Shown piece after piece: positions 17,493-26,258 of a stretch of 64,000 nt of DNA. A model generated the notes under the pieces. It saw only the letters and a program-made list of their open reading frames with translations. It was not told the DNA's origin and ran no database searches. The stretch spans positions 9,749,001 through 9,813,000 of the forward strand of contig NZ_CP108067.1 of the NCBI RefSeq assembly GCF_036178145.1. The letters are read 5' to 3'. The stretch's first letter is position 1. Each line of letters opens with the position of its first letter. The position numbers and the translations under genes are program-made. Source of the DNA: Streptomyces sp. NBC_00273. Lineage in GTDB: Bacteria; Actinomycetota; Actinomycetes; Streptomycetales; Streptomycetaceae.

Positions 17493-18286
17493 GGTGGCGC
17501 CTCCCCTGTGGCCGCCGTCGGCTCCCGGTCGACGGTTCGGTCGTCGTTCTGGGGGACTGGCACACCGCCGCAGGCCGGGTTTGGCACCCGCTGTGGACGC
17601 CGGGCTGCGTACAGCCGATAGCAGACGGCGTTGTCCGGCGTCGGGGAGTCGATCGCCGTGACCGATTCCATTCTGAGGCCGTGTTGGACCAAGAGGTCCT
17701 CCCACAGCTGCGGGGTAAGGACCCACATCGTCACGGGGTGGTCCTCGGTGGTACCGGGCAGCCGCAGGATCTCGGGGCGCGGCACCAACGCGGCCGACGG
17801 CCCGATGCCTTCCGAGTTGGTGTGCAGCGCCGAGAACAGCAGTCGACCGCCCGGCTCGAGTCCGTTGGCCAGGACGGGCAGCAGCCGGTCTGGGTCCAGG
17901 TACGGCATGGAGCCGACGGAGTAGACCAGGTCGTACGGATCGGCGTCGCGCAGGTGGGTCACGGCGTCGGCGCACACCAGGTGCAGACCCGGGGCGTTCG
18001 GGTAGCGGGCGAGGGCACGCTGGTGTTGGGCGGGGGAGGCATCCACGGCGGTGACGTCGGCGCCCCGGGCGGCGAGGTGAGCGGCGTGCCGGCCAAGGCC
18101 GCTGCCAAGGTCGAGGACGCGCAGCCCGTTCACGTCGCCGAGGGCTTCGATGCCGGGACCGACGTCGCGGATGCCCCAGTCCCACCGCTCCAGTTCGGGC
18201 AGCTGCAGACCTCTGGCCAGTTGGTGGGCGCCGTAGGCGTTCCAGGTCTCGACGGTGTCCAACTCAGTGGTCACCAGGTTCTCCAT
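17480..18286 (-). CDS. SAM-dependent methyltransferase (class I)
   Basis: A 268-residue Rossmann methyltransferase. Motif I is LRVLDLGSGLGRHAAHLA, motif II DVTAVDASPAQ, and motif IV-like YDLVYSVGSMPYLDPDRLL, followed by LEPGGRLLFSAL. The N-terminal cap (TVETWNAYGAHQLARG, RWDWGIRDV) is unusual. The C-terminal ~30 residues are disordered. It lies 22 bases after the preceding methyltransferase gene and overlaps the exonuclease. The acceptor is unknown; small-molecule or peptide methylation is inferred from exporter and kinase neighbours. Confidence 0.88.
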   Translation of the reverse strand: MENLVTTELDTVETWNAYGAHQLARGLQLPELERWDWGIRDVGPGIEALGDVNGLRVLDLGSGLGRHAAHLAARGADVTAVDASPAQHQRALARYPNAPGLHLVCADAVTHLRDADPYDLVYSVGSMPYLDPDRLLPVLANGLEPGGRLLFSALHTNSEGIGPSAALVPRPEILRLPGTTEDHPVTMWVLTPQLWEDLLVQHGLRMESVTAIDSPTPDNAVCYRLYAARRPQRVPNPACGGVPVPQNDDRTVDREPTAATGEAPPWTR

Positions 18287-18307
18287 CAGATCGCGGGGCG
18301 GCGGGGG

Positions 18308-18889
18308 TCAGGGGCGCAAGGGGTAGCAGCGCAGGACGTCGAGGTCGGCGGTCTGGACGGTGGACCAGCCCGCGGTGAGGATCTCGGCCTGGGAGGGGGT
18401 GATTCCGAGGCCCTGCAAGGGGTCGGTAGCGGCGCGGCGCCCGGAGATCTCGGTGACCACCCAGAAGGTCCCGCCCGGGGCAACGAGGTGGCGGACGTGG
18501 TTGAGGGAGGCGGCTTTGCCGTCGATCCACCGGTAGACCAGGCGGCAGGTGACGACCGCGTACGCCGGTTCCGGCAGGACGCCGAGGTCGTCGGTGGTGA
18601 TGTCCATGCACCGCCAGACCGGTTCGTGACCGGGCCCAGGGTCCTGGGCGGCGGCGAGCACGACGGCGCTGGGGGAGCAGTCGATGCCGGTCGTGCGGTA
18701 GCCGAGCCGGGCGAGGCGTCGGGCAAGAGAGCCGTCGCCGCAACCGATGTCGAGGTCAGGGCGCTCGCGGCCGGGGCCGAGGTGGTCCTCCAACAGCCGG
18801 TTCTCGGTTTCGTCGAGCTGCCGGTAGCGGCGGCCCTGAGACCAGAGCCGCTCCCAGTGGGTCACGGCCTCGGTGGGCGCTGTGGTCAC
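18308..18889 (-). CDS. SAM-dependent methyltransferase (class I, short)
   Basis: A 193-residue methyltransferase starting at GTG 18889, which overlaps the stop of a 24-aa ORF (GTGA). Motif I reads PDLDIGCGDGSLARRLA, motif II TTGIDCSPSAV, then VVTCRLVYRWIDGKA and VAPGGTFWVVTEISG. The N-terminus THWERLWSQGRRYRQLDETE is typical of small-molecule methyltransferases. It is the second methyltransferase of the operon and likely acts on the same pathway intermediate or product. Complete and cytoplasmic. Confidence 0.88.
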   Translation of the reverse strand: MTTAPTEAVTHWERLWSQGRRYRQLDETENRLLEDHLGPGRERPDLDIGCGDGSLARRLARLGYRTTGIDCSPSAVVLAAAQDPGPGHEPVWRCMDITTDDLGVLPEPAYAVVTCRLVYRWIDGKAASLNHVRHLVAPGGTFWVVTEISGRRAATDPLQGLGITPSQAEILTAGWSTVQTADLDVLRCYPLRP

Positions 18890-18960
18890 GAAGGGGCTCC
18901 TTCACGGGCGGGCGGCACGGAGGCGCGGGCGTTGACGGCTTCGGGCTCGGTGCTGTGCAT
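18886..18960 (-). CDS. 24-aa ORF coupled to the methyltransferase
   Basis: ATG 18960 is preceded by AAGGAG with a 5-base spacer, one of the best ribosome sites in the window. The 24-codon frame ends in TGA overlapping the methyltransferase GTG, so ribosomes reading it would reinitiate there. The peptide is acidic at its N-terminus and Ala/Pro/Arg-rich after that. It lies between exporter and modification enzymes, so it could be a precursor peptide, a leader for coupling, or chance. Confidence 0.5.
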   Translation of the reverse strand: MHSTEPEAVNARASVPPAREGAPS

Positions 18961-19040
18961 GGCGCTCCTTGGCGTCGGGGGAGTGGCGGGGCCGCGCCGC
19001 CGTGCGCGGCCCCGCGTGGACCTCTGGTGGGGGCCGCGGG

Positions 19041-20984
19041 TCAGCGGTCCTGAGCGAGGGCGTACAGCTCGCCGAGCAAACTCCCCTCGGTCGCGACGAG
19101 TTCGTCGAAGGAGCCCTGCTCCCGGACGGTTCCCTGGTCGAGGACGATCACCCGGTCGGCCATCCTCACGTTGTCGAGGCGATGGGTGACCACCACGGTG
19201 ATCCGGTCCGAGGCCATGGCCCGCAGCTCCCTGAAGATCTGGTGCTCCCCTCGGGCGTCCATCTCACTGGTCGGCTCGTCCAGGACGAGCACGGCCGGCT
19301 CCCTGTACATCGCCCGCGCGCAGGCCAGCCTCTGCCACTGCCCACCGGACAGCTCGTGGCCGCCCCACACCGACCGGGCGAGCAGCGTCTCCAATTCCTT
19401 GGGGAGATCACGCAGGGCCTTGGTCATGCCGACCCGTTCGACCGCGTCCCAAATCCGCTCGTCGCCGTGCTCGCGGGGCTGGCCCAGGGTGACGTTCTCC
19501 CGGGCAGCGAGCGGCCAGTGCCCGTTCTTCTGCGGCACCAGGCCCACGTGCCGCCACACCGACTCCGCGTCGGCCTCGGCCAGATCGGTGTCATCCCACA
19601 GGACCTTGCCGTCGCTCGCGACGGTCAGTCCGGTGAGCATGCGGATCAGCGTGGACTTGCCGGCGCCGTTCTCCCCGACGAGGGCGACGACTTCGCCGCG
19701 GTTCAGGGTCAGGGTGATCGGCTTGACGGCCGCAGCCTCCTTGCTCGGGTAGGTGTAGGAGGCGCCTTCCAAGCGGATCTGCTGCGGGGGCTTGGCCCGC
19801 GCGGTGCCGCGCGCCGTGGTCATGGCGCGGACCTCGTCGATGAACTCGTAGTAATCGGAGAGGTAGAGCCCGTGATGGAACATGACCGTCGAGTACCGGA
19901 TGATCGAGTTCAGGGCGCGGCCGGCGGTCTGCGAGGCGACGACCGCGGTGCCCGCGATCGCGGTCGTCATGGCCCCGGCGAGGACCAGGCCGGCGAGCGA
20001 GGCCCACATGCCGAGGGTGAACAGACCGCCGAGTGAGGCGGCCAGCAGCGTGATCCGCAGATACGGGCGCGCCCCGGCGACCTCCCGCATCTCGACCCGG
20101 TCACACATGGACCGGTACCAAAAGTGCAGGTAGCCGCGCATGGTGTTGGCGCGGAGCTCGTCGGCGAGCTCGGCCGTCGTCAGCCACCAGCGCATCATTC
20201 CGCGGACGTTGCGGGCGGAGATGGTCTGGTCGTGGACGCGGTAGTCGACCCGGGCGGCGATCACGCCGCCGAGACCGCGGGGGACGACGGACAGCAGCAG
20301 CACACCGAGGAGAAGAGGGTGCAAGGTGGTGAGCACCACGGCCGCGGAGGCGAGCTGGACGAGTCCGTTGGTGAGGGTCTTGGCATCGTCGGCGAGGTCG
20401 ACGGCGCGCAGCGCGCCGATCTCCGCCGCCTGGCTCCGGTCGCCGAACCCTTCCGCGTCGTAGGCGGCGAGTTCGGCCCGCATGTGGAGATCCACGAGCT
20501 GCAGGTCCGCGGCCGAGGCGATCTTCGGATTCAGGCGCCGGGTCGCCCAGTCAGCGAGGATCCACATGGCCGCGCCGGTGGCCATCGCGACGACGGCGAC
20601 GGTCAGCGCCGGCCACGCGTGGGACAGGCCCTGGCGGGGGTTGTCGACCATCAGCTGCGGCAGGGCCCTCGCGACGGCGGTGAGCATCACCGCCGTGCCG
20701 ACGCCGGACAGCAGCTGGCACACGACGATCGTCAGGGCCATGCGCCGGTCGACGCTCCAGGCCAGGCGGGCCGTCTGGATCAGGGCCGCGGGGATGCGGC
20801 GGGCCATGTCCCACAAGGTGGCGTCGTCCATCGCCCGCCGGTGCTTGCGCCCGTTGTAGTCGAGCTCAGGCGGCGCCGAGGGTTGCGGAGCGCCCGTCCG
20901 CGCGGCGGGGAGGGACGCCGTCTCGCCGCCGATGGTTGCTGCGTCGACGGCCGGGGGGTCGGTCCGGTGGTGCGGTGCGGTCAT
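19041..20984 (-). CDS. Fused ABC exporter (TM plus ATPase)
   Basis: A 647-residue half-transporter with six predicted transmembrane segments at about residues 85-370 and an ATPase at 400-645. Nucleotide-binding motifs: Walker A VGENGAGKSTLIRM, Q-loop LVPQKNGHWPL, signature HELSGGQWQRLACARAM, Walker B VLVLDEPTSEMD and the H-loop VVVTHRLDN. There is no N-terminal C39 peptidase domain. Such exporters occur in peptide and small-molecule clusters. Start ATG 20984 overlaps the stop of the phosphotransferase gene (ATGA). The N-terminal ~60 residues are Pro/Ala-rich and cytoplasmic. It would export the operon's product. Confidence 0.93.
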   Translation of the reverse strand: MTAPHHRTDPPAVDAATIGGETASLPAARTGAPQPSAPPELDYNGRKHRRAMDDATLWDMARRIPAALIQTARLAWSVDRRMALTIVVCQLLSGVGTAVMLTAVARALPQLMVDNPRQGLSHAWPALTVAVVAMATGAAMWILADWATRRLNPKIASAADLQLVDLHMRAELAAYDAEGFGDRSQAAEIGALRAVDLADDAKTLTNGLVQLASAAVVLTTLHPLLLGVLLLSVVPRGLGGVIAARVDYRVHDQTISARNVRGMMRWWLTTAELADELRANTMRGYLHFWYRSMCDRVEMREVAGARPYLRITLLAASLGGLFTLGMWASLAGLVLAGAMTTAIAGTAVVASQTAGRALNSIIRYSTVMFHHGLYLSDYYEFIDEVRAMTTARGTARAKPPQQIRLEGASYTYPSKEAAAVKPITLTLNRGEVVALVGENGAGKSTLIRMLTGLTVASDGKVLWDDTDLAEADAESVWRHVGLVPQKNGHWPLAARENVTLGQPREHGDERIWDAVERVGMTKALRDLPKELETLLARSVWGGHELSGGQWQRLACARAMYREPAVLVLDEPTSEMDARGEHQIFRELRAMASDRITVVVTHRLDNVRMADRVIVLDQGTVREQGSFDELVATEGSLLGELYALAQDR

Positions 20985-21871
20985 GCGAACACCCCCGCCA
21001 TCAGCCGGTCCAGGGTCCGCCGTCCGCGTGCGGTGACGTGGGGGTCGTCGAGCTTCGGTCCCCAGACCAGGCAGCTCACCGCGTCGATCGCCGCGAGGCA
21101 CTTCAAGGCGTGCTGCTCCTCGACGGTGAGGTTGCGGCCGTAGCCCTGGAGGCACGCGGCCCGCAGGTCTGGCCGATCGGTCCAGGTGGAGCAGGCCATC
21201 AGCACGAAGTCCTGCACGGCGGTCGCGGCCCGGGAGCGCTCGAAGTCGATCCATCCGGCCTGCTGCCGGGCGGTCGACCACATGAGGTTTCGGTGCCACG
21301 CGTCGCCGTGGATGAATGCGAGCGGCAGCGGCGGCAGGGCCCGCAGCTCCTCGGCCAGCCGGCGTACGAGCTTCTGCTCCGGCGCGGTCAGCTCGTCCCC
21401 GGCCGCCGCCAGATGCCCTTCGGCACCCTCGGCCGCGGCCTGCAGCGCCTGCTCTGCCTCGGCCCGTCGAGGACCGGACTGATCACTGGCCGCGTGGAGG
21501 CGAGCCAGCAGGGCACCACCGTGCCGGTGCGCGCGGGCTTCCTCCACGGGCGAGAGCTCCAGCTGCTTGAGCGGCCGTCCGGGGACGGCGGTCAGCAGTA
21601 GTGCCAGATCCTCCGCGCTCGAGGCGCGCAGCTGCGGCGCGCCGCCGGCGCCGAGGGCCGGTGCAGCACTTCGCAGCGCGAGCGTCTCGCGCTCGTACAT
21701 CACGGCCTTGGGCGAGATCTTCAGGTAGAAGCGGAGTTCGCCGGGCAGGTCGAGCCGCCAGACGCGGGAGTTTGCGCGTGGATGGCTGACGTCCGTGACG
21801 GCGGGACGGGCGCCGAGTTCCCGGCTGGCCCACGCGAGCAGGGCAGGGGGCGCAGTGGTCGGGTTGGTCAT
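20981..21871 (-). CDS. APH-family phosphotransferase
   Basis: A 296-residue aminoglycoside-phosphotransferase/choline-kinase fold protein. The nucleotide lobe includes LRFYLKISPKAVMYERE with the ATP-binding lysine; the catalytic loop is IHGDAWHRNLMW and the metal aspartate lies in AGWIDFERSRAA. Start ATG 21871 overlaps the stop of a 49-codon ORF (ATGA) and its own stop overlaps the exporter start. Proteins of this family phosphorylate hydroxyls on antibiotics, sugars or peptides. Being coupled to an exporter and methyltransferases suggests a biosynthetic or self-protection role, but the substrate cannot be read from sequence. Confidence 0.88.
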   Translation of the reverse strand: MTNPTTAPPALLAWASRELGARPAVTDVSHPRANSRVWRLDLPGELRFYLKISPKAVMYERETLALRSAAPALGAGGAPQLRASSAEDLALLLTAVPGRPLKQLELSPVEEARAHRHGGALLARLHAASDQSGPRRAEAEQALQAAAEGAEGHLAAAGDELTAPEQKLVRRLAEELRALPPLPLAFIHGDAWHRNLMWSTARQQAGWIDFERSRAATAVQDFVLMACSTWTDRPDLRAACLQGYGRNLTVEEQHALKCLAAIDAVSCLVWGPKLDDPHVTARGRRTLDRLMAGVFA

Positions 21872-22017
21872 GCCCCCCACCCCGATGACGGTCGTGATGC
21901 TGCGGCGAACAGGACGCGGCGGACGTCGACGGGCCGCCGGTGCGCGAGGGCTTCGGCGGCCGCAGCGGGAGGGTTCTCGAGAACAGGGTGAAGGGTGACC
22001 AAGCGGACGGGATTCAC
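21868..22017 (-). CDS. 49-aa ORF, first gene of exporter operon
   Basis: GTG 22017 has GAGGAG 6 bases upstream. The 49-codon frame encodes a basic, alanine-rich peptide with a middle helix (AAAAEALAHRRPVDVRRVLF) and a serine/glycine/tryptophan C-terminal end (SRPSSGWGA). Its TGA overlaps the phosphotransferase ATG. It resembles no family I know. Size, ribosome site and position make it a candidate precursor or leader peptide for the downstream enzymes. Confidence 0.45.
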   Translation of the reverse strand: MNPVRLVTLHPVLENPPAAAAEALAHRRPVDVRRVLFAAASRPSSGWGA

Positions 22018-22681
22018 GGTTTCTCCTCGGTTCGGAACGGGGGGCAAAGCACCCGGACAACGCACCTGATCACAGGGCCGCTACGGGCAGCCGTGGGCGA
22101 CGAGTCGAGTGAAAGTTCGACGCCGGGGCGCGGACAGCAAGCGCCGTCTGCACGGGCGGCTCCTCTCGCGTCGTTCGATTCACACGTACGGGGAAGGCGG
22201 CGGGACGGTCGCCCGAGCGGCGGATTGCATGACGCGTCGACAGCACCCGGCTCCTTCGGTGTGGTGTGGCTGTGCTCTGCGGACGGACCCTCGCCCAGAC
22301 CACTGACAACCCGGGGCCGCCGGCACCGTGATCCGGTCATCCCGGGCCCGCCCTGCCGCCACCCGCCACCCGCGAATTGGTGGGCTCTGACCTGGGGTGG
22401 TGCCGGGAGAAAGGATTCTTGAACTCTCCAGGCCGGCCCGGAATCAGGCGCTTGCGAGAGTGGCTCGATCTGGTTCGCGGCCCGGGTGAGCTTCCGGAGC
22501 GTCCCGCCCCTGGACGGCTCCGAAGGCGGCTAGCATCGGCACCTTCGACGCGGCCGGCGCACGTCCGGGTGAGGTTCTCGCGTTCCGTGCCCGCGCCCGC
22601 AGACAGGCCACTACATTCGAACGCGCCGTCCCCCGCTGCGCCCCTGTGGAGCTGCACCGGCACGAGGTCACCAGGAGAGCC
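22018..22681. promoter_or_regulatory. Divergent intergenic region
   Basis: About 660 bases separate the minus-strand exporter operon from the plus-strand 42-aa ORF/kinase pair. No gene was recognised; open frames here are composition shadows. Promoters for both directions should lie here, but no convincing -10/-35 pair or operator was identified. Confidence 0.45.
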
Positions 22682-22810
22682 ATGACCGTTGCCGCCCCGC
22701 ACCTCCGGTGCTTCCCGGAGCAGCAGTGGCCGCCGGCGGTGACCGGCCGTCCGGTGGAAGCCGCGCACTGGCAGGGCGCCGCGTACCTCGGCCGGGCGGT
22801 GCGGTGGTGA
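22682..22810 (+). CDS. 42-aa ORF upstream of streptomycin-kinase-like gene
   Basis: ATG 22682 follows AGGAG with a 4-base spacer. The 42 codons encode a peptide with several tryptophans and a single cysteine (HLRCFPEQQW; AAHWQGAAYLGRAVRW). The stop overlaps the GTG-GTG start of the kinase gene. It is either a translation-coupling leader or a small functional peptide. Together with the 49-, 24- and 45-aa ORFs nearby it forms a pattern of small ORFs placed just ahead of tailoring or kinase genes. Confidence 0.4.
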   Translation: MTVAAPHLRCFPEQQWPPAVTGRPVEAAHWQGAAYLGRAVRW

Positions 22811-23738
22811 TCGTTCTTCCAGAGGTGTTCGTGCGGGTCACCGTGGACCGCGAAGGCCCGGCGGGCTCGGCATGGCTCTCCGCCCTCCCCGCCATCGTGA
22901 GCGAGGTGGCCGAGCGCTGGGCCTGCACGCCGGACGGTGAACCGCTGTACGGGGGTGTCGGCATCGTCGTCCCGGTGCTGCGCAAGACGACCGAGCCAGC
23001 CGTGCTGAAGGTGTCCTTTCCCCATCCCGAGAATCGGTACGAGCCGGACGCGCTCTTGGCCTGGGGCGGGCGCGGAGCGGTCCTGCTGCACGAGCGGGAC
23101 GATGACCGGTACGCCATGCTCCTGGAGCGGGCGCACCCCACGACGCTGGCTCAGGCCGCGCAGGGCGACGAGGTGGCGGCGATCGCGGGGAGCGTCAGCA
23201 GTCGCCTCGCCGTCCCCGCGCCAGCCGGACTGCCCCGGCTTCAAGACCGGGCCGCCACCTGGGAGGAGCAACTGTGTCAGGACGCGCGGGACTTCCCCGA
23301 GGCTCTGCCGTCCCGGACGGTGCAGGCCGCGACGGCGACGGTTCGCGAGCTCGCGCTCCACCAGCCGGACACCCTCATCCACGGCGACCTGAACGCGCGG
23401 AACATCCTGGCGGGCGCCCGAGAGCCCTGGTTGGCCGTTTCGACCCGAAGGGCTGGGTGGGCGACAGGGCGTACGACTGCGGCACGCTGGCCAAGTCCCG
23501 GTCGGTCGTCCTCGCCGAGCAGGGGGACCTGGCCAGGGGGATCGACCGCACCCTCGACGCCTTCACCAGTGCCGCCGAGCTCGATCGGGAACGCGCACGG
23601 CGGTGGGCGCAGCTCAGTGCGGTCCAGGCCGCCTACGGCGGCCGCCGACGAGGATTTCGCCGCGGCCGTCACGGAGCCGAACGTACTCGACTCATCGTGC
23701 TCGTCGACGAGTTGGCGCGGATCCTCACCGGCCCGTGA
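22804..23738 (+). pseudogene. Streptomycin 6-kinase/APH(6)-like, frameshifted
   Basis: The frame from GTG 22804 reads well (VIVLPEVFVRVTVDREG; VPVLRKTTEPAVLKVSFPH; MLLERAHPTTL; DTLIHGDLNARNILAG), a layout typical of APH(6)/hydroxyurea phosphotransferases. At about 23437, just before the expected DPKGW motif, the frame shifts by one base; DPKGWVGDRAYDCGTLAKS continues in another frame to a stop at 23738. Two compensating shifts seem to lie near 23640-23690, where EDFAAAVTEPN is out of frame. Correcting these gives about 311 residues, normal for the family. As given it is inactive unless the indels are sequencing errors. Confidence 0.75.
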
Positions 23739-23841
23739 CCCCACCAACACCGCAGCTGTGCGCTGGCCCTGGCAGGACTTCCGCGAAGCAGGGCGTGCCA
23801 CCGTGCGCCGGTGACGTTCAGCACCCACGAGGAGCGAGACC

Positions 23842-24363
23842 ATGAAGACCTGCGACAACACCTCGGTCGGCATCGTCATCACCGATCACCAGGGCCGCTT
23901 CCTGATGTTCGACCGCGCCACCTTCCCGCCCGGCACGGCACCAGCCGCCGGCCACATCGACGACCACGGGACCGCCGAGGACGCAGCCCGCGCCGAGGTC
24001 GAGGAAGAACTCGGCCTCACCGTCACCGGCCTCACGCACGTCACCGGCTGTTGGCGGGGCAACCCATGTCGCCGTCTCCCCGGCGCACGCGGCACCGGCC
24101 ACGACTGGACCATCTACCAGGCCACCGTCACCGGTGGCCGCACCCCGAGCGCCCGCGAGACGAAGAACGTCCGCTGGATCACGCCCGACGCCCTGCAGGA
24201 ATTGGCAGACCGGACGGTCGCTTACGCCAAGGGGCGGATCACGGACGCCGCGTTCGAGGCTGCGCCCGGCATCGAGCCGGTATGGATGCAGTGGCTCGCC
24301 GACGTCGCCGCGATCCACATCGGCCCGGACGATCTACTTCGAGTCGAGCAGCTCACCAGATGA
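23842..24363 (+). CDS. Nudix hydrolase (variant Nudix box)
   Basis: A 173-residue protein from ATG 23842 with GAGGAG 8 bases upstream. The Nudix region reads GHIDDHGTAEDAARAEVEEELGL; relative to GX5EX7REUXEEXGU the first Glu is Gly and the REU Arg is Ala, while the metal-binding EVEEELG core is kept. The N-terminus (SVGIVITDHQGRFLMFDR) and WITPDALQELADRT fit the fold. It could hydrolyse a nucleoside diphosphate derivative or have lost activity. It follows the kinase pseudogene on the same strand by about 100 bases and may share its transcript. Confidence 0.82.
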   Translation: MKTCDNTSVGIVITDHQGRFLMFDRATFPPGTAPAAGHIDDHGTAEDAARAEVEEELGLTVTGLTHVTGCWRGNPCRRLPGARGTGHDWTIYQATVTGGRTPSARETKNVRWITPDALQELADRTVAYAKGRITDAAFEAAPGIEPVWMQWLADVAAIHIGPDDLLRVEQLTR

Positions 24364-24634
24364 TCGCTGCCCAGTTCTCCTGACCCGCCGCGGCCGCTAC
24401 CTCCGCTCTCTGGGGCGCGGCGGCCTCGCCTTCCGCATGCGCAGCACCCCGTCCCCTACGACGGATTCGGCAACCAGCCCACCACCGACGAGACACCTCG
24501 CCTCGTGCGAGGCCTGGCTGCACTACCGCGCCCACCAGATGGAGGCCTCCGTCCTGCCCTGCTGCTACAGCTGGCCCGGACTGTCGGGTGCGCTGTCCAG
24601 GGCTTCTGTTTGCGTGGCCATGAGAGTCATGAAC
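24364..24634. other. Intergenic, no confident gene
   Basis: Between the Nudix stop and the convergent kinase stop. One plus frame (RYLRSLGRGGLAFRMRS, then EAWLHYRAHQMEA) might be a degenerate gene end but cannot be assigned. Confidence 0.35.
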
Positions 24635-25734
24635 TCAGCGAAGAGCGTCACGCAGGGCCTCCTCCAAGACAGGTAGCTGGTCCAGCAGCATCAGATCGGC
24701 CTCGTGCCGCGCCCTGCCGTAGGACTCAAGTGCGGCATCGACGATGTCCGGACGCTTCACTGGTGCCGAGAACGGAAACGTCGAGCAGAGCACGGCTGCA
24801 CAGCCGACACGGAGCGAGGACACGAGGTCGTTCGCGGACGCCTTGGGGTTGGCGTCCCGGTAGGCCAGGGTGAGATCGGTGTACCCGGTGAGCCAGCCCT
24901 CCACGCCGTTGGCCAGCACGCTACTAGGGTCACAGCCCAGCCGTGCGATTTCCCAGGCGAGGTACCCGGGTGTGGGCGGTCGGAAGTCCACGAACGCGGC
25001 GGCATCGTCGTCCTTGAACAAGACGTTGGCGCCGGACAGGTCACCGTGCAGGATCTGGACCGTTAGCGGTGGAAGCGAAGCAAGGATGCGCTCGACGCCA
25101 CCGAAAGGAGCTTGCCGTTCACGCGTCGCCTGCAGCGACCGTGCCTCGAACTCCCCAAGCCTAGGCTTGCTCTGAAACGCGCGAATCAGACCCTCATAGC
25201 TGTCTCGTGCGGTAGCCACATCACACACCCCGGCGCCAGGATTCAGGGTGGGTGCGGCGGCGGGGTGAGCGGCGAGCCGACTGTGGAGGCGGCCCATCGC
25301 CGTGTCGACGGCTGCCCACCGCGCACCCCACAGGCCGCCTTCGCCGGTCGCGGTGTGCGGCACGAACGACCACAGGGACAGAGGCAGGGGGCCGTGGGTC
25401 GCGATGAGTTCGTGCTCGCGCGTGCGGGTGGCCCGCGCGGTCGCGACACCTCCGTCGGCGCAGTACTCGGACAGCGCGACCGACGCCCGCTCCAGATCCA
25501 AGTACTCCCGAGTGCGGTAGACCTTGGCGAAGTGCCGCCGGCCCGCCTGGTCCACGACGGCGTAGTTGTCCGTCGCGGTCCCCTCCGGGATACGCGTGAT
25601 GTCTACCGGGTACATCCCGTACGCGAGCACCAGCGTGTCGGCGACCGCCTTGATCTGTGCCCCTCCGCGGTGCGGCCGGGCGGGGAAGGCGCGGCGACAG
25701 GGTTGGTGGCGGGTTGGTGAGATGCGGTGGACAT
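24635..25734 (-). CDS. APH/homoserine-kinase-like phosphotransferase, N-terminal frameshift
   Basis: The body of the protein (frame from 25667 to 24635) is intact: QIKAVADTLVLAYGMYPVDI, AVVDQAGRRHFAKVYRTREY with the ATP lysine, catalytic loop ILHGDLSGANVLFK and metal motif AAFVDFRPPTPG. The natural start appears to be ATG 25734, preceded by AGGAG, in a different frame (MSTASHQPATNPVAAPSP). Adding one G to the GGGG run near 25665 joins the two into about 366 residues. Without it, translation from ATG 25734 ends at 25603 after 43 codons, and only an internal GTG at 25630 is available. Substrate unknown. Confidence 0.78.
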
Positions 25735-25763
25735 GGTCTCCTCGTCGAAGCGCAGCGAAGTGC

Positions 25764-25901
25764 TCAGATGCTGAGCGGGCGGCAGGTGGTCGGGTCGATC
25801 AGGACGCGGGCACGAACCGCGGCCGCCAGCGCGGCGTGCCGCACCGGGTGCAGCGCGGCGCCGCAAGGTCGCCGGCGGACACGCTCCGTCAATGCGGTCA
25901 T
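25764..25901 (-). CDS. 45-aa ORF upstream of kinase
   Basis: ATG 25901 to stop 25764, 29 bases before the kinase start. The peptide is arginine/alanine-rich (TERVRRRPCGAALHPVRH, then AVRARVLIDPTTCRPL) with two cysteines. The ribosome site is weak. It may be chance, but another small ORF in front of a kinase fits the local pattern. Confidence 0.3.
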   Translation of the reverse strand: MTALTERVRRRPCGAALHPVRHAALAAAVRARVLIDPTTCRPLSI

Positions 25902-26258
25902 CTGCTTGCGCCACCCTCGTTCGGGTTGTGGCAGTACCCGAGCCCGACCCGGCACCACCAGCTGCCGACGGGGGACCGGCCGGTCGAGCCGACACCGCAG
26001 CGCCCTGCCGCGTGAATCGGCTGATCGAGGCGTTGAACGCGGCAACCGACACCGGCTTCTCGTAGTGAGGGTGACCGGTGCGGCATCGCACAGGCGGCGC
26101 GTAGGGCTGGCCGGCGGGCGGAGCGGCACCAAGTAGGGGTGCTCGTCGCATAGAGTGCGGGCGCGCGGGTGTCCACGTCGTTCGCCAAGAGATGATCTGG
26201 GGCGCCTTCCTTTTCGTCTCCGCAGGCACCCCTCGGGCCGCACCACCAGGAGGAACCA
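25902..26258. other. Intergenic, short uncertain ORFs only
   Basis: Several short frames on both strands overlap here (for example a plus frame ending VNRLIEALNAATDTGFS at about 26067), but none has a supporting ribosome site or recognised family. The plus-strand AGGAGG at 26248-26253 belongs to the next gene. Confidence 0.35.

Noticed and set aside
17681..20036. Long plus-strand frames opposite the exporter operon
   Set aside because: Glycine/valine/arginine-rich with no motifs; the minus strand has clear ABC and methyltransferase motifs.
25603..25734. A 43-aa ORF with a good ribosome site ahead of a kinase, as a RiPP precursor candidate
   Set aside because: One extra G at the GGGG run joins it in frame to the kinase N-terminus (QIKAVADTL), so it is better explained as the true start of the kinase gene.
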